64,000 bases of DNA, from NCBI GenBank assembly GCA_018697195.1, contig CM031879.1, forward strand, positions 26,595,660 through 26,659,659. The letters are read 5' to 3'. Below the pieces are notes generated by a model. That model ran no database searches and was not told where the DNA came from. It saw only the letters and a program-made list of their open reading frames with translations. This DNA is from Certhia americana. Its lineage: Eukaryota > Chordata > Aves > Passeriformes > Certhiidae. This document shows positions 26,846 through 38,680 of this stretch, in pieces. The first letter of the stretch is position 1. Each line of letters starts with the position of its first letter. The position numbers and the translations under genes were made by a program.

Positions 26846-26925
26846 CCTTGCTTCGATCTTTGCTCTGGGAATGACCTTGGACAGTCCTGAAGCCAAGTCT
26901 CCATGACAATTGGGCTATAGGTTGT
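26846..26925 (-). repeat. Possible MIR-like SINE fragment, antisense
   Basis: 'cttcgatctttgctctgg' followed by 'gaatgaccttggacagtc' resembles the MIR antisense order 'gttcgaatcccggctctg ... gtgaccttgggcaagtc'. The match is short and diverged and was made by eye. Confidence 0.35.
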
Positions 26926-27782
26926 GTACCATTGCCTTGGTCTTGGTCCAAATCTGTCCTACAGATATGGTGGACTTGATGGTTGCTGTGGAGTTAGGTA
27001 CCCTAACCTGATGAACTATGGAAATCTGAGAGTGGGAAAGGCATTCCTCGTTGACTTTCCTTAGCCTTGTCAATTACATAGAGAGCAGAAAAGTCAGAAG
27101 CTTCAGAGAGGACTTTAGGATGTATCAGGGAGAGCTAATCCTTTGAGGCTCAAGACTAGTGGCAACAATTGATGGTAAGCCCAGCTGTGGAAAGCTATGA
27201 TAAAGTCTGAGACCATACTGAGTTTGTTGCTTAGGACTGAAGGATGTGCAAGGAACCTATTTCTCTGACGGCTCATGCTGCTGGCACCCCAGAAGCTATT
27301 GACGTTTTCAGAAAGTGAAAAGAGCCTTCTTCTGCCTTTCATGAAGGTTGCTCTTTATTGTGGTTGAGACAACTTCCAGTTAGAGGAGTTGACAGCTTAC
27401 ATGTGTTGTGCGAATGCAGTTGTATCTTCTTAAGTCACTGAACTGATTGTTGCAATCCTAAGGATATGTGCTCCAAAAGCTTTGATTTCTTCTCTTTCTT
27501 AATCAGCTAGTTCTATTTTTAAGGAGTAGGTAGTCATTGTTGTCTGTAATTGGAGGTTGAATGAAAAAAGCCTTTAGTGTCTGCCAGTCCTGAAATGCTC
27601 TAAATGAAGTAATTATTCAAGGCTTCACTTAAAAAAATAATAACCTAGTTTTTAAGAAACTATGAAATACCACAGTGTGTTGAATGGGAGAATGTTTCTC
27701 CTTAGAACTTTTGAATAGGAGTAATAAGAAACATGTACAGCACTGTGCTTTCCAAATGCTTTGAAAATAGAAGTGATAATGT

Positions 27783-27799
27783 AAAAAAAAAAAAAAAAA
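27783..27799. repeat. A17 homopolymer
   Basis: Seventeen A bases in intron 3, with no recognisable retroposon body. Confidence 0.93.
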
Positions 27800-29302
27800 T
27801 AAAATTTATAGCTTCTCTCCAAAATGTAAAATTCTGCAACATTTAAAACCATACTGTTCTGGAAAAACTAATTTTCAAATTTGCAAGAACAGATGTGGTC
27901 ACTTCAAACTACCAACAAAGATTATACTCAGTAAAATCAAATATACTAAGCAAAATTCATTTGTTACTAATACACAGACATCTGGGTAAATATATGTCTC
28001 ATTTGGAATTGCAAATGTAATGTAATTTTACAACTTTGTATGTAGACCCAACTTGATTGAATCACAACTGCCACAGGAAAGGAGTGCAGAATGACTCAAC
28101 ACTGTTTCTTAATTCAAATGATTTGGGAAGTAATTTTCTTTATGAAATATTGTTGACAAAATAAGTCATGGCTGCTATGTTTATTTACATAGAAAGATTA
28201 TACATGTTATTTACAGGGTATGTTTTATATATTTTTTTCTTTGAGGAAAATATTTGTCTTTCAAGTAGCAAGACTGGAATATAGGGAATGGCAAATGACA
28301 GCAAAAAAATTCAAAACTTTTGATGTCCTGCTGATTTCTACTTGGTTTTTTAAGTATGTAAACCATATTTGAATATTCTAAACATCTATTAAATGGTTTA
28401 ACAACTTTAAAATTGCATAAATTATAATTCTCTGTGTTTAGAAGAGGTCATCTAATGTGGGAGAATTTCTGAAATGGGTTGATAGAGAATTTGAGGGTTT
28501 TTTCCTTTATCTGTATTTCCCTCCCTATTTGGAGCATCCAACGTTTGAGAGAGTTTCAGAGGCTCAGAGCTTGCCCATCTGTTTCCAAGTACAGTCTCTC
28601 AATCTTGCATTTGTTTCTTTAACCATGCTGATCAAGAGGGTAAATATCTGAAGTCCTTCCAGCAGCTTGTGGGAAGAAGGCATGCTATTTTAAATGGAAG
28701 GGATTTGCTGTCTTGAGTGAATTAAAACATCTGGATTCCTACACTTCTTGGTTACAGTCTGATTGATTTAGGCTAGTCTTTGGCACATGGCAAATATGGA
28801 GCCATATGGTCTTCATGCTGTCAGCAAGATTTTTGAGCACATACCTCTGCCTGCCCCCCAGCTTTCTTTGGTAGCTGCTACTGTGACCTACAAGATAAAT
28901 GTTCCAGGAGCTTTCAGGCTGTTGTTGTGCCCTTCTTGAGCAGATTAGTTGCATTATTTTGAGGGGTACAATGTCCAGCATTTGGACCAGAAAGTTGAAC
29001 CTTTCACTTCCCCTTCAACGCTTGGAGCCTTGATCCAAATCAGACACCTTGTGTTAGTGCCAGATGTGTAGCAGCACTGTCTTTAACTCCCTTACTTACA
29101 CTTCCAACTTACACTTACTTGCATGTTGTTTTTTTTAAATTTCTTCATAAAATCTCCAAGTGCTCGGCACAACCAGTTTCTAGTATGCTCCAAGTGTGTG
29201 ATTATATGGAAAACTCACTGTTTTGGGAAGTTTTAAATAGAAATTTACTTTCTAGTAACCAAGAGAATTGTGTTAATGCCATAATACTCTTACTAGCACA
29301 TC

Positions 29303-29328
29303 TTTTTTTTTTTTTTTTTTTTTTTTTT
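29303..29328. repeat. T26 homopolymer
   Basis: Twenty-six consecutive T bases, the longest mononucleotide run in the window. It could be the reverse of a poly(A) tail of an old antisense retroposon, but the sequence to its right shows no recognisable body. Confidence 0.95.
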
Positions 29329-32300
29329 CTTTGAGTGGTAGACAGAGTAAGTATGATATTTATGAAAAATATAGGGATTCTTCTGTGTTTCCAAATACTC
29401 AGAAGACCTTAATTTTTTAAACAGGTCTTTTTAATGATTTCTCTATTTTTCATTTTTATCTAAGAATAGAGCAGGAAGAGTCCGAGTACTAGGAAGAATA
29501 TTTCTATTTTTTCAATATGAAAAAAACCAGAAGAAGGAAAAATGGTTCATATAATTATTTTTTATTAAAGAACTCTTACTGCTGCTAGATTTTCTCATTA
29601 AATAAATGTAGGCCACTGTTTTTTAGCCTTCTTTCCTAAGTCACTTAAGTAATGTACCCTAGCACTAAGAATGTGGGTTTTTATGTACTTTTTGTTTTCT
29701 CCCTGCTATGAGGTAGTGGAAATCTAAAGGATCACTATTCATCACTGAGCTCAGAGGTTGTATCTTCTAATTAACCCTAACCATGGACAATATTTTAAAG
29801 ATTGAAGAACACAATGACATTTCAGAATACCTTTCAGAGAGAGAACTGTTCAGACACTGCTGTTAATATCTTAGCAGAGATACTTAAGAACAAGGTTTTC
29901 ATCCAATTCCTTAAACTTGTATCTTATGTTGGTAAGTCCATTACAGACATTCTGCTGAGGGCATCAACAAGTGTTTCAGGGAGTTTTAGTACAAAATGAA
30001 GAACTGTATGGGTACCTTATTGACTTCTTGCCTTGCATTGGTCTCTCTCTTTTTATGTACTTGAAAACCAAAAAATAACCACTCCTTCTTTCTTAATGAG
30101 AGCTGCTACTTGGTGTATAAGTACCCTGTCCTCTCAAAGAACTTGTCTGTCTATTTGGCTTTGAGCCATTAAAGATCTGGCAGGAAAAGCCCAAACTCCA
30201 TAATCTGGTTGCTAAGTTTTTCCTTTGATTCAGCCACTTAAAAATGAAATGAGACTTTAGAGGTAGAGAAATGGATAGAGAAATGTGTAGTAGACTACCA
30301 CAAAACAGTGGAGTCCAATTATAAATTGCAAGCACTATCATTGGTGCTGCTTTTTCCAGTTTTAAATGAGTTGTTTTCCCAAAATTCATGTACTGTGCAT
30401 TTTACCAATAAATGGTTGTCCAAACCATGATGAATCCATGTTACTAAATAGGAGAACAGTTATAGGTGATGTTCACCAGACTGTGCCAAACCATCTGCCT
30501 GATGTTTACTTTTTGAGTGCTGATCTGTTTTCAACAGGGTACAAAGCTCTGCAAAAAGCCCAACAAACCAATATAAAATTAGAACTTGGAGCACACAAGA
30601 CACTTAAGATGAGATTAATATATCTTAGCATTTTCTCATTCTCCAAGTATTGAAGATACATTAGGCATGTATCTTTTAGCAATGGTGATTAGTTCAACCT
30701 GAAATATTTCACTTAATGATGTCTGAGTTAGGATGAGATTCGGCTGAGGCAGGTGTTAGTTATGCATCTTAAACTCTTTGGAATTTTCACATGAACCACA
30801 TATTTTTAGTTCTTTTTGGTGCTTTTGAGGTTAAATTGTTGGGATGAAGCTCTTTGTAAAGAGTTCTTCACTATTTAAAGCCAGAGCAAACGTTACTGAA
30901 TCTTGTGTCATCCCAGAATGAATAAAATTTAAGAAGAAATAATATAATTTGGTTTATTCTTCTTTGTATATTATGTCTTGCATGGGTATGATATTCCATT
31001 CTTCTGGAATTATATATTTCATTAATTAAATGGAAGCTTATAATATGTAAAATGCCAACATAAGTACAAAGAGAAAAAAATCAGGTACAAAACTTTCCTC
31101 CTATGCTGTGGTACTTCTGTTTGAAGTAGCTTTCTTCGACTCAATAGTCCTAATGATTGAATGTTTAATTTTTCAATAACCATGCAAAATAGGCATTACA
31201 ACAACAAGATGAAACTTTATTCCACGTTTCAGATATTTCAACTGCTAAATTTTGACTGGTAGTCAAAATCTGGCAGGAATTAGCACGAAAAAATATGCAA
31301 CTTGAAATGCCTCCCTATTTAGGGACTAGCTTTGAAATCATTTAACATATGGTTTCACGTCATATCAAGTCTTGTTAATTTCTGCATCTTATGACCGGAA
31401 TAAAGTAAATCCAAGTGCTGGATGGCAGTATCTGCCCACTAAGGGGATGGTGTATCCCTGGTTTAGCTGACTGCTGCAGCAGAAGAATGAACCCTTGCAT
31501 TGTCTGAGAGCATGTGCTGGACCTCAGCTTTGACTGGTCTCTGTGCCTTCTCAGAAGTTAGCAAACTGATATTGGCAATTTATGGAGGAGTCTGAGTAGG
31601 TGTTTGTGGAACCTTGGTGATGGATTTAGCAAGTGAAGATGAAGATGTGTGTTTGAAATGGTTCAGGACACCGGCCATCGAAAGCAGCAGAGCAGTGCTT
31701 GGTTTTTTGGCAGTCTTCAGAAGATGGAGTTTGTTCAGAGAAACAGACCATGCAAAGATTGAGAGATTGGTGATGTCCTTTTGGCAAGAGAACAATAAAA
31801 ATTATTGCTCAAAGTAAGAAATTTTTATCTGCACTTTTGTTGCTTTTGAGTTTACTATTTCGTATGGAGATGTATGTTACAAAAGGGAAGGAAGGCATCA
31901 TCTTTTATCAAACTAAGACAGTTGTAAAATTTGGGAAGACTTTTGGGCAAATGGTGTTTTCATTAAAAGTGGCATAGAAGGATTTATTATGTATTTTTAT
32001 GTAAAATAACTTTATCTGAGTTATTTTATGTCATTTTTTGGGTTTTTGATTGGTTGTTTTTTGTTTTATTTGGGTTTTTTTTTGTTTTGTTTTGGGGTTT
32101 TCTTTAAGACCAGGACTGAGAAATTAGGAGATGTGGGGATTGCTTCCTGCAAAATAATGTTTCCTTTTCTTAGTCATCTTCATTGACTTGTGAATCCAGA
32201 GTTTATTCTGGAGTTTCATGGTTGGGTGTTTCCACCCAATTTCAACAAGCATTGAATGAACATATCAGGTTTTAAGATACACAGATGTGAGATACATTGA

Positions 32301-32914
32301 TTCTGAGGATGCTTCTTTTGGGAGGCATTAAAAACTACATTTGGAAGGAGATGTTGGCTGTAGAAGTACCTTGGAACATTTGGAGGCTACAGAGAAAACA
32401 GGGAATGCTTGGAAGCAAAAGCACAAACACCAGTGTAAACTGTAATCATGAAATAATCTAAAAATAGAATCAGACTAAAATAAAGTTACAAATGTTTAAT
32501 GTTCAGTATGAATTTCTTGTAATACTTTTTATTGGAAAGGCTTGTAGCAATTTATTTGATACAGTTAAGATATTAATGGGCTAGGATGTCAGACACAAGG
32601 GGATAATATAAAAAGAACAACTGAAGTTTTATCTATTAAACGGAATTTTCCAGTCCGATTTTTTTTCTTTACATGGTTTTCCAGCTGTGCACTCTGGATA
32701 TTATTTAGCTTTCCCTTGCAACAGTTTTCCAGCTTCATCTATTATATGACTGTAAAACTATGCTTTTGGGATGAGGCTTAAAATTTCTTTCTACAATTTG
32801 TGAACTGTACCTTTCTGTGTTCACAAAGGCAACTGCCATTGTTTTTCAAACTGCTGTTTTACATGTGAGGATTTGGAAGTGCTTAAGATACAAAAGGCAT
32901 TGTGAGTAGCAAAC

Positions 32915-33030
32915 TAGAATAGAATAGACTATTTTGAGTTGGAAGGAACCTACTGCAATCATCTAGTCCAACTTCCTGACCAATTCAGTGCTGAACAAAA
33001 CCTAAAGCATGAAAGTCCCTTTCTCAAAGT
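32915..33030 (-). mobile_element. CR1 LINE 3'-end fragment, antisense
   Basis: Begins with 'tagaatagaatagac', the reverse complement of the CR1-type short terminal repeats (ATTCTA units), followed by 'gagttggaaggaacctac' and 'atcatctagtccaac', which are hallmark words of avian CR1 3' ends read in reverse. The similarity fades after about 33030. It is a 5'-truncated copy of the kind CR1 normally leaves. Subfamily not determined. Confidence 0.75.
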
Positions 33031-35834
33031 CTAAAATTGTAATCACTTTAAAGGATTTTTTTTTTTTTTCAAAATGTCAGTGTTTACATGAATACTACAA
33101 TACAACTTTCAGTCTGCAACCAAAGCACTGTTAAATATACTTGCAGTAAGAAAGATCATCAAGGTGAAGCAGGTGAATGAAGACTGCCTTTTCCTCCCTT
33201 CTCTACCATGCTGTTCAGAGCAATACATAAGGAGCAAAAGAGACTAACTGAAATGCATTTAATCATTACTTTGTCCAACAACACTTCAAGAAGTTGTGAG
33301 GTTTTTAAACTGTTTTGTAGAGTTCTGGTAAATCGAAATTTCATGTCTTGTTGCTCTAAAATGAGATAGTAAAGCAGTGATTAGGACGCTTCTTTTTGTG
33401 GAAAACCAAGAAAGTGCATGGGTTTTCCTGAGGTTACAGGTCTGTGTTGGTCTTTTGAAAAGTTTTCCGGAGATTCTGTGTGCATTTTGGAGTTGGGGAC
33501 TTGCACAGAGAAACAAACTGCAGTGAAATCATCTGCAAGTGTGCACCTTGAGGTGAATCAGACACACTTTAACATTTATTTAAAATATTTCAATTGATAT
33601 ATCCATAATGACATGTAAATATACAACAAATGGATGTTTATATGTATATGTGAATATGTAGCTTACCAAAATCACCTGCGAGCTAAGGAAGTTCAGTCTG
33701 GAATAAAGCTTTGCATTTACTTTTAAAGTTTAGTAAAAAAAAACTTCTGTTTTTCACATAATGCTCAGATCACTGCATGTTAATGGCAGTTAGTTGAACT
33801 GAAGAAATGGTGACACTTTTATTGTATTTCTCTTTATTTCCTGGAGACTAACTCTGTTTTTCTTCTCCTCTGTTCATGCATCTGGCATCTTTCCTCATGT
33901 GTTTGGTGCAGAAGCCTTCAGCTCTGAGTCAGGAACCACAGTCATCTGAAAGAAACCATTCTTATCTGTTCTTATTTTTTATGCACTTGTTTGCTGCTGT
34001 TTGATAAAGCTGTTGAGAAGGTATTAAAAGTTAAGGGCCAGATGGCTGAAGCCATGAGCTGCTCTCAGTAAGGTCAGTAAGAGGAAGGTGGTCATGCTCC
34101 TGTGTGAAGAGTGGGGCAGGGGATGCTAGGAGGGACTGTGCAGCAGCAATTGGAGAAGAGTCAAGCACTTTCCAGTCTTGTTATCAGCAGCGTTATGTAG
34201 TTAATTAATGAGTTTAATTCTTGTCATTTCCTTATCTTCTCTGATCTTAATTGCTTGGCAAAATCTTTGTTTTACTGTGTCAGGCTTTTTAATGCTGTCA
34301 GGGTTTTTCATTTAGAACCTGACATTAACTGAAGATTTTCCTCATTGTTTTCTCCCTTTTTACATAAGTAAAGTCAAAGCACAAGTGAAAAAGGCTTCAA
34401 AGCATTACCATGTGGAGAGGTCTTGGGTAGTTTCTGATATTTGAGTTGCACTGTTAGTATAGAGGCAGGTTGAAGAGCAGCTGGTGGAGTCTGTGTCATG
34501 TAAATCTGTTCAGAGATGACTCCTCTGAAGGAAACCCATTTGATTGGGATCTGGGCCCAAACAGTTGGAGCTGAAAGGCTGGGTCAATGGATAATTAATA
34601 ACACTGTGGAGCAGAGACATGGCTACTCCCCATTGACTAGCTGGGTATTCTATTAGAGATTCTGTCCAGGGAACACTTGTTTGTTGAAAGTAGACAGACT
34701 CCTTGCTATACCTGAACAGATACATTGAGAAACAGAGGATATCAGCAAGATGAAGACTGTTGCAAGATCTGCCTCCTTTTTCCTCAGTGCTGTGTTACAC
34801 ACTGATGCTTAAAGGGCAGTATACTGGGTACTCAGAGGCTACTGCTTACGCAAATATTTGGAGCAGTGGTGAAGGTGATTCTATAAAACTGTTCTTGGCT
34901 GGTCGTAGACTTCAAAATTTGAATGATTATTGCACAAGTTGACTTGTGATAAAATGCTAAGTGGCTATAGTATCTTTCACTCATTCTGTTTCCTCACTTT
35001 GAATGATTAAATATCTATTATTGATGAATGAATTTTCCCCTTCAGTAGGAGGCATTTATACTATTATTTTATTACCATCAAGAAACTCCAAAGGAAATAT
35101 TGCTGCAGATATTGCTGTTTAATTTTCTATAAATAAAACTTGTAAGTCTATTTTTACTGTAGAAGCTTTGTTGAATTCAGAGACTTCTTTCAGAAATTAA
35201 AGTTAAAAGTAACAAGTTCCACCTCCTTCACAAAAACAGTGTGTATAATTAATTGAATGCCTGTATTTGTATACACATGCAAACTGTATCATGTTCCTTA
35301 GTCTATTAGTCTTTATACATGATTTTGATCTAGAGCACCCATTTCAGGGGAAGTCACCTGAGGTTTGTGTCGTTTCACATTAGGTGCTGAGTGTTGCAAG
35401 TGACTGACCTGCAGGAGCTGCCTGTAGGGGTGAAATGGAGCTGATGTGGTGGAACAGCTTCCAGGCACAGCTGGAAGCTGCTACGGTTCTGACAGCACCC
35501 ATTGCCATCAGCAGCACTGCCATTAGAGTCAATCTGTGCTTGCTCCCAAGGGACAAGTATGGAGAGACAAAATCAAAATGTACAGATCCTTGGTTTTACT
35601 TATATAAGCAGATTTGAGACTGATAAAAGGCCATAAAAACAGAGAAGCTTGGTCAATGCACAAAGCAATATTATTTTGATTGTAGTGAATAGTATTCTCT
35701 GATTTCATGTGCTGTGCTGCAGCTGTGGTAACCAAAAGATGATGCCTCTTTCCTCTGGCCTCCCTTGCTTATGTGTGTTTAGTATAGCTCACCTACTAAA
35801 TCTACTCTTGCGAGTGTTGAAACTGCTTGGGAGG

Positions 35835-36180
35835 CAGTTAATTATGCCTTCCTATGTCTCTGCTACTGATTAATTAATCTTTTTGTCCAATCAGACACTC
35901 CATGTATTTTGTCATTAAAGAATTCAGGGAGTTTTCAGAAGCAAGTTCTACAGGCAGTGCATAAAGTTAATTCAACAAGCTTGTGACTTCCTCATGATGC
36001 AAACATGCCTCCCTACCTCCTCCTTTGTGATTTACTTTATTCAATAATGTTAGCTGCCAGTGATGTTTAATTAGTTTAATTACTGTTGTTGATCCTGTCA
36101 GGAAGTTTCCTTGTGTTGATGCAGACAATTTCTAATACAACTGCTTAATTTTGGCTCATGGATGATTGTAAATTTGAAAA
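35835..36180. promoter_or_regulatory. Candidate conserved non-coding element, TAAT-rich
   Basis: Contains many homeodomain-type cores: TTAATTA at 35838-35844, a perfect 12-bp palindrome GATTAATTAATC at 35868-35879, a tandem 9-bp direct repeat GTTTAATTA at 36065-36073 and 36074-36082, and further ATTA/TTAATT cores between. A CCAATCAG word lies near 35889. The composition is complex rather than low-complexity, which is the texture of developmental enhancers. No cross-species comparison was possible. Confidence 0.3.
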
Positions 36181-36819
36181 TATTATAAGAGTCTGTGAAA
36201 TCCAGATAATAACACTTGATAATAGTTTTAATGCTTAATCAAGCTGGGTATTTTCATTTACATATATTTCCTGAAAAGCCATCACTGATTGAGAATGACA
36301 AGGGTTAGTTGCAGATCCTGGGGGTCCTTTGAAAATTAGGAAACAATCGACTTCTCTGGGTATGAACATCCAAAAAACTGGGAGACAAAGCTATGCTGTA
36401 GAATCATTCAGTGAATCAGATTTACCTATTGATAAGAAATGGATTAATTAACGTGTTTTAACAAAAAGGTCATGGAGAGCAAGGTGAGGGAACTTGTGCT
36501 GGTGAGTCAAGAACTCAGCTGCCTTCCCTCCTGCTCCATCAGCCTGCCATGTCAGAGCCCATAGCTGAGTTTTGGGGCGAGTACCTGCAGTGTCTATCCC
36601 ACATGGTTTGCCTGCAATTAGTCTGCATTTACAGGTTGGTGTGCAGTATACATAAGTCCCTCTGCTGGGTTGATCTGCTGCTCCTGGCAAGGGCTGTCAG
36701 TTGCTGGGAGTATGCCATTTATCCCATCTTTAGATAGGTCTCATTTTATGGAGGAGGCCCTGGAGTGCTCCTCTCCAGGCCTGTGTAGTCAGCTGCTGTC
36801 TGCTGCCCTCGGCCTTGCA

Positions 36820-37125
36820 TGCTTCTCATGAGTCAGGAGCCCTGAGACCTTCTCAGGGCCCATTCTCTGCCCAGCGTGTACTTGTGCTTGGGATTGCCCT
36901 GACCCAGGACCTTGTACTTGGCCCTGTTGGAGTTCATGAGGTTTGCACAGACCCACCCCTCAAACCTGTGAAGGTCCCTCTGGGTGTCATCCCTTCCCTC
37001 CAGCATGCTGGCCACACCACACAGCTTGGTGTCATCAGCAAGCCTGCTGAGTGAGGTGCACTCGGTGGCAGTGTCCGTGTCCCAAAGGCATTAAACAGTA
37101 CTGGTCCCAGTGCAGACACTTGAGG
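36820..37125 (-). pseudogene. CR1 LINE reverse-transcriptase fragment, antisense and broken
   Basis: Read on the minus strand from 37125 down, it encodes in order G-P-V-L-F-N, then after a frameshift near 37070 the catalytic-type L-A-D-D-T-K-L motif (family F-A-D-D), then 'LEGRDDTQRDLHRFEGW', then A-N-L-M, and G-N-P-K-H-K-Y near 36880. This is the C-terminal part of the CR1 ORF2 reverse transcriptase. It is truncated on both sides and frameshifted, so it is not functional. The nucleotide words 'cttggtgtcatcagcaagc' and 'caaaggcattaaacagtac' are typical of antisense CR1 in birds. Confidence 0.88.
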
Positions 37126-37813
37126 GTGTGTATTCACAATTGTATGCACAGCATATGTTATAAAACAAGTGTACATAAATAGATATATTAACATTTCTGG
37201 ATCTGTCATGTAAAATCACTGTGAAAACTATGCAACGTAAAACCTGTTATTGCTTATTGGTTAAATTCTGGCCTGTAAATGAGAACAAGAGTTTTAATAT
37301 TGATTGTAACTACTCTGAGACTTCACTCTGTGCTTGTTTGTTGATATACCTCTAATCTACTTACTCTTGTGTAGCTTATAAGACCAGGCAAGTGAAATTA
37401 CAGTATTGGGATATGAACAATCTCAGTGTTAAATATTTCCACAGGATTTCTTCTTGCAAAATCAGGTTGCCAAGCATCAATCGTTACAAATGATCTGGTA
37501 TTACTGATATATACCTTAAAAAAATAATTTTAGGAAGGATTGATTGCTTTGTTCCCTTTGGAAGATTTATAGTTAAGTAAAAATTTCTAATCACAGGCAA
37601 GCATGTATCTTTCTCTTTGAAAATAGCAATATCTATTTCTCCTGTTTATTGGAAGACTGAAAGTGTTGTAGACTTCCCTTAATTTTTGTTTAAATTAAAT
37701 GTTTCTTTAACCTGTACCTTTTCATTCTGGTTTTCCAGAAGTTGAACTAAATGGGCATTGTTAAAATAATGAAGATTTCTTGAAGTTCAAAAAAACCCTA
37801 CAAAGAAACCAAA

Positions 37814-37879
37814 CCAAAAATTGAATCTGAATATATTATATTTTCACCAAAAATTGAATCTGAATGCATTATATTTTCA
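37814..37879. repeat. 33-bp tandem duplication (two copies)
   Basis: Copies at 37814-37846 and 37847-37879 are head to tail with no gap and differ at only two adjacent bases (gaATatt-type versus gaGCatt-type, 31 of 33 identical). Each unit includes 'aattgaatctgaat' and 'attatattttca'. High identity suggests a recent local duplication. Confidence 0.95.
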
Positions 37880-38319
37880 CAGTTGTTTCCAAGAAAGTCA
37901 TTGAGCAAAAGTGATCAGAAAAGAGCTGCTATATTTAAGATAAAGAAATGTAGAAAATAATAGCGCATAGAAAAACCTCTTCAGGTCTTTTAAAGTTCAG
38001 AATGAAAAATAGATGAAATTGTTTCTTTTAATTTGACTTTTAAAAAATTTCACTTGTTAGTTTTTACAAGCTTCCACCTATTGTGATTAAACTGGACCTC
38101 TTTATATTACCTCTTATAGTGAGAGAAAGGATTTTTATTAATTTACTTGAAAAACAAGATTATATCAACCTATTATGTGTAGGTACCATTCAGGACATAT
38201 CTGTTGACTTTCATAATTGCAACTTAGTGAAATGATTTATATTCTTGTGAACCATTCAGAAGGTTATTAATGGCACTTTTGTCTTGTAAAATGAGCCAAA
38301 AATCATATGTCTGAAATTT

Positions 38320-38680
38320 GTTTTCCATTTTTCATTAATGCCGTGAGAATAGCCAATAGCCGAGGACTGAGGCAATAATAACAGCATGGAGCCAGACAGA
38401 GTGAATCGTGTGTTTGAGAGTAACATGAAAGGTTATTATCCACCCTTTCCTCAATCTGCCTCTACCAGGGAGCACTGAGAGTTTTCAAGCTCTCTTCTCT
38501 CTCTGGAACAGTGGAAGCCAGTCATTGTGATCTTGCCATTTTCTTTTCATAATAATGGTCTGGCAATGCATCAAGGAAATTAATATTTTGATAAATTTGC
38601 TTTTGGCTTAATTTTAATTAACTGCACCACAACGATGGGTCAAAATTTTGACTGCATGCTTTTAAAATAAACATTTTGAA
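38320..38680. promoter_or_regulatory. Candidate conserved non-coding element
   Basis: Complex sequence with unusual local CpG content for this intron ('gccgtgagaatagcc', 'agccgaggactgagg'), a CCAAT-type word, octamer-like and TAAT cores ('cattaatg', 'ttttaattaactgc') and no repeat match I recognise. Retained CpGs inside AT-rich intron DNA can indicate constraint. This is inference from texture only. Confidence 0.25.
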
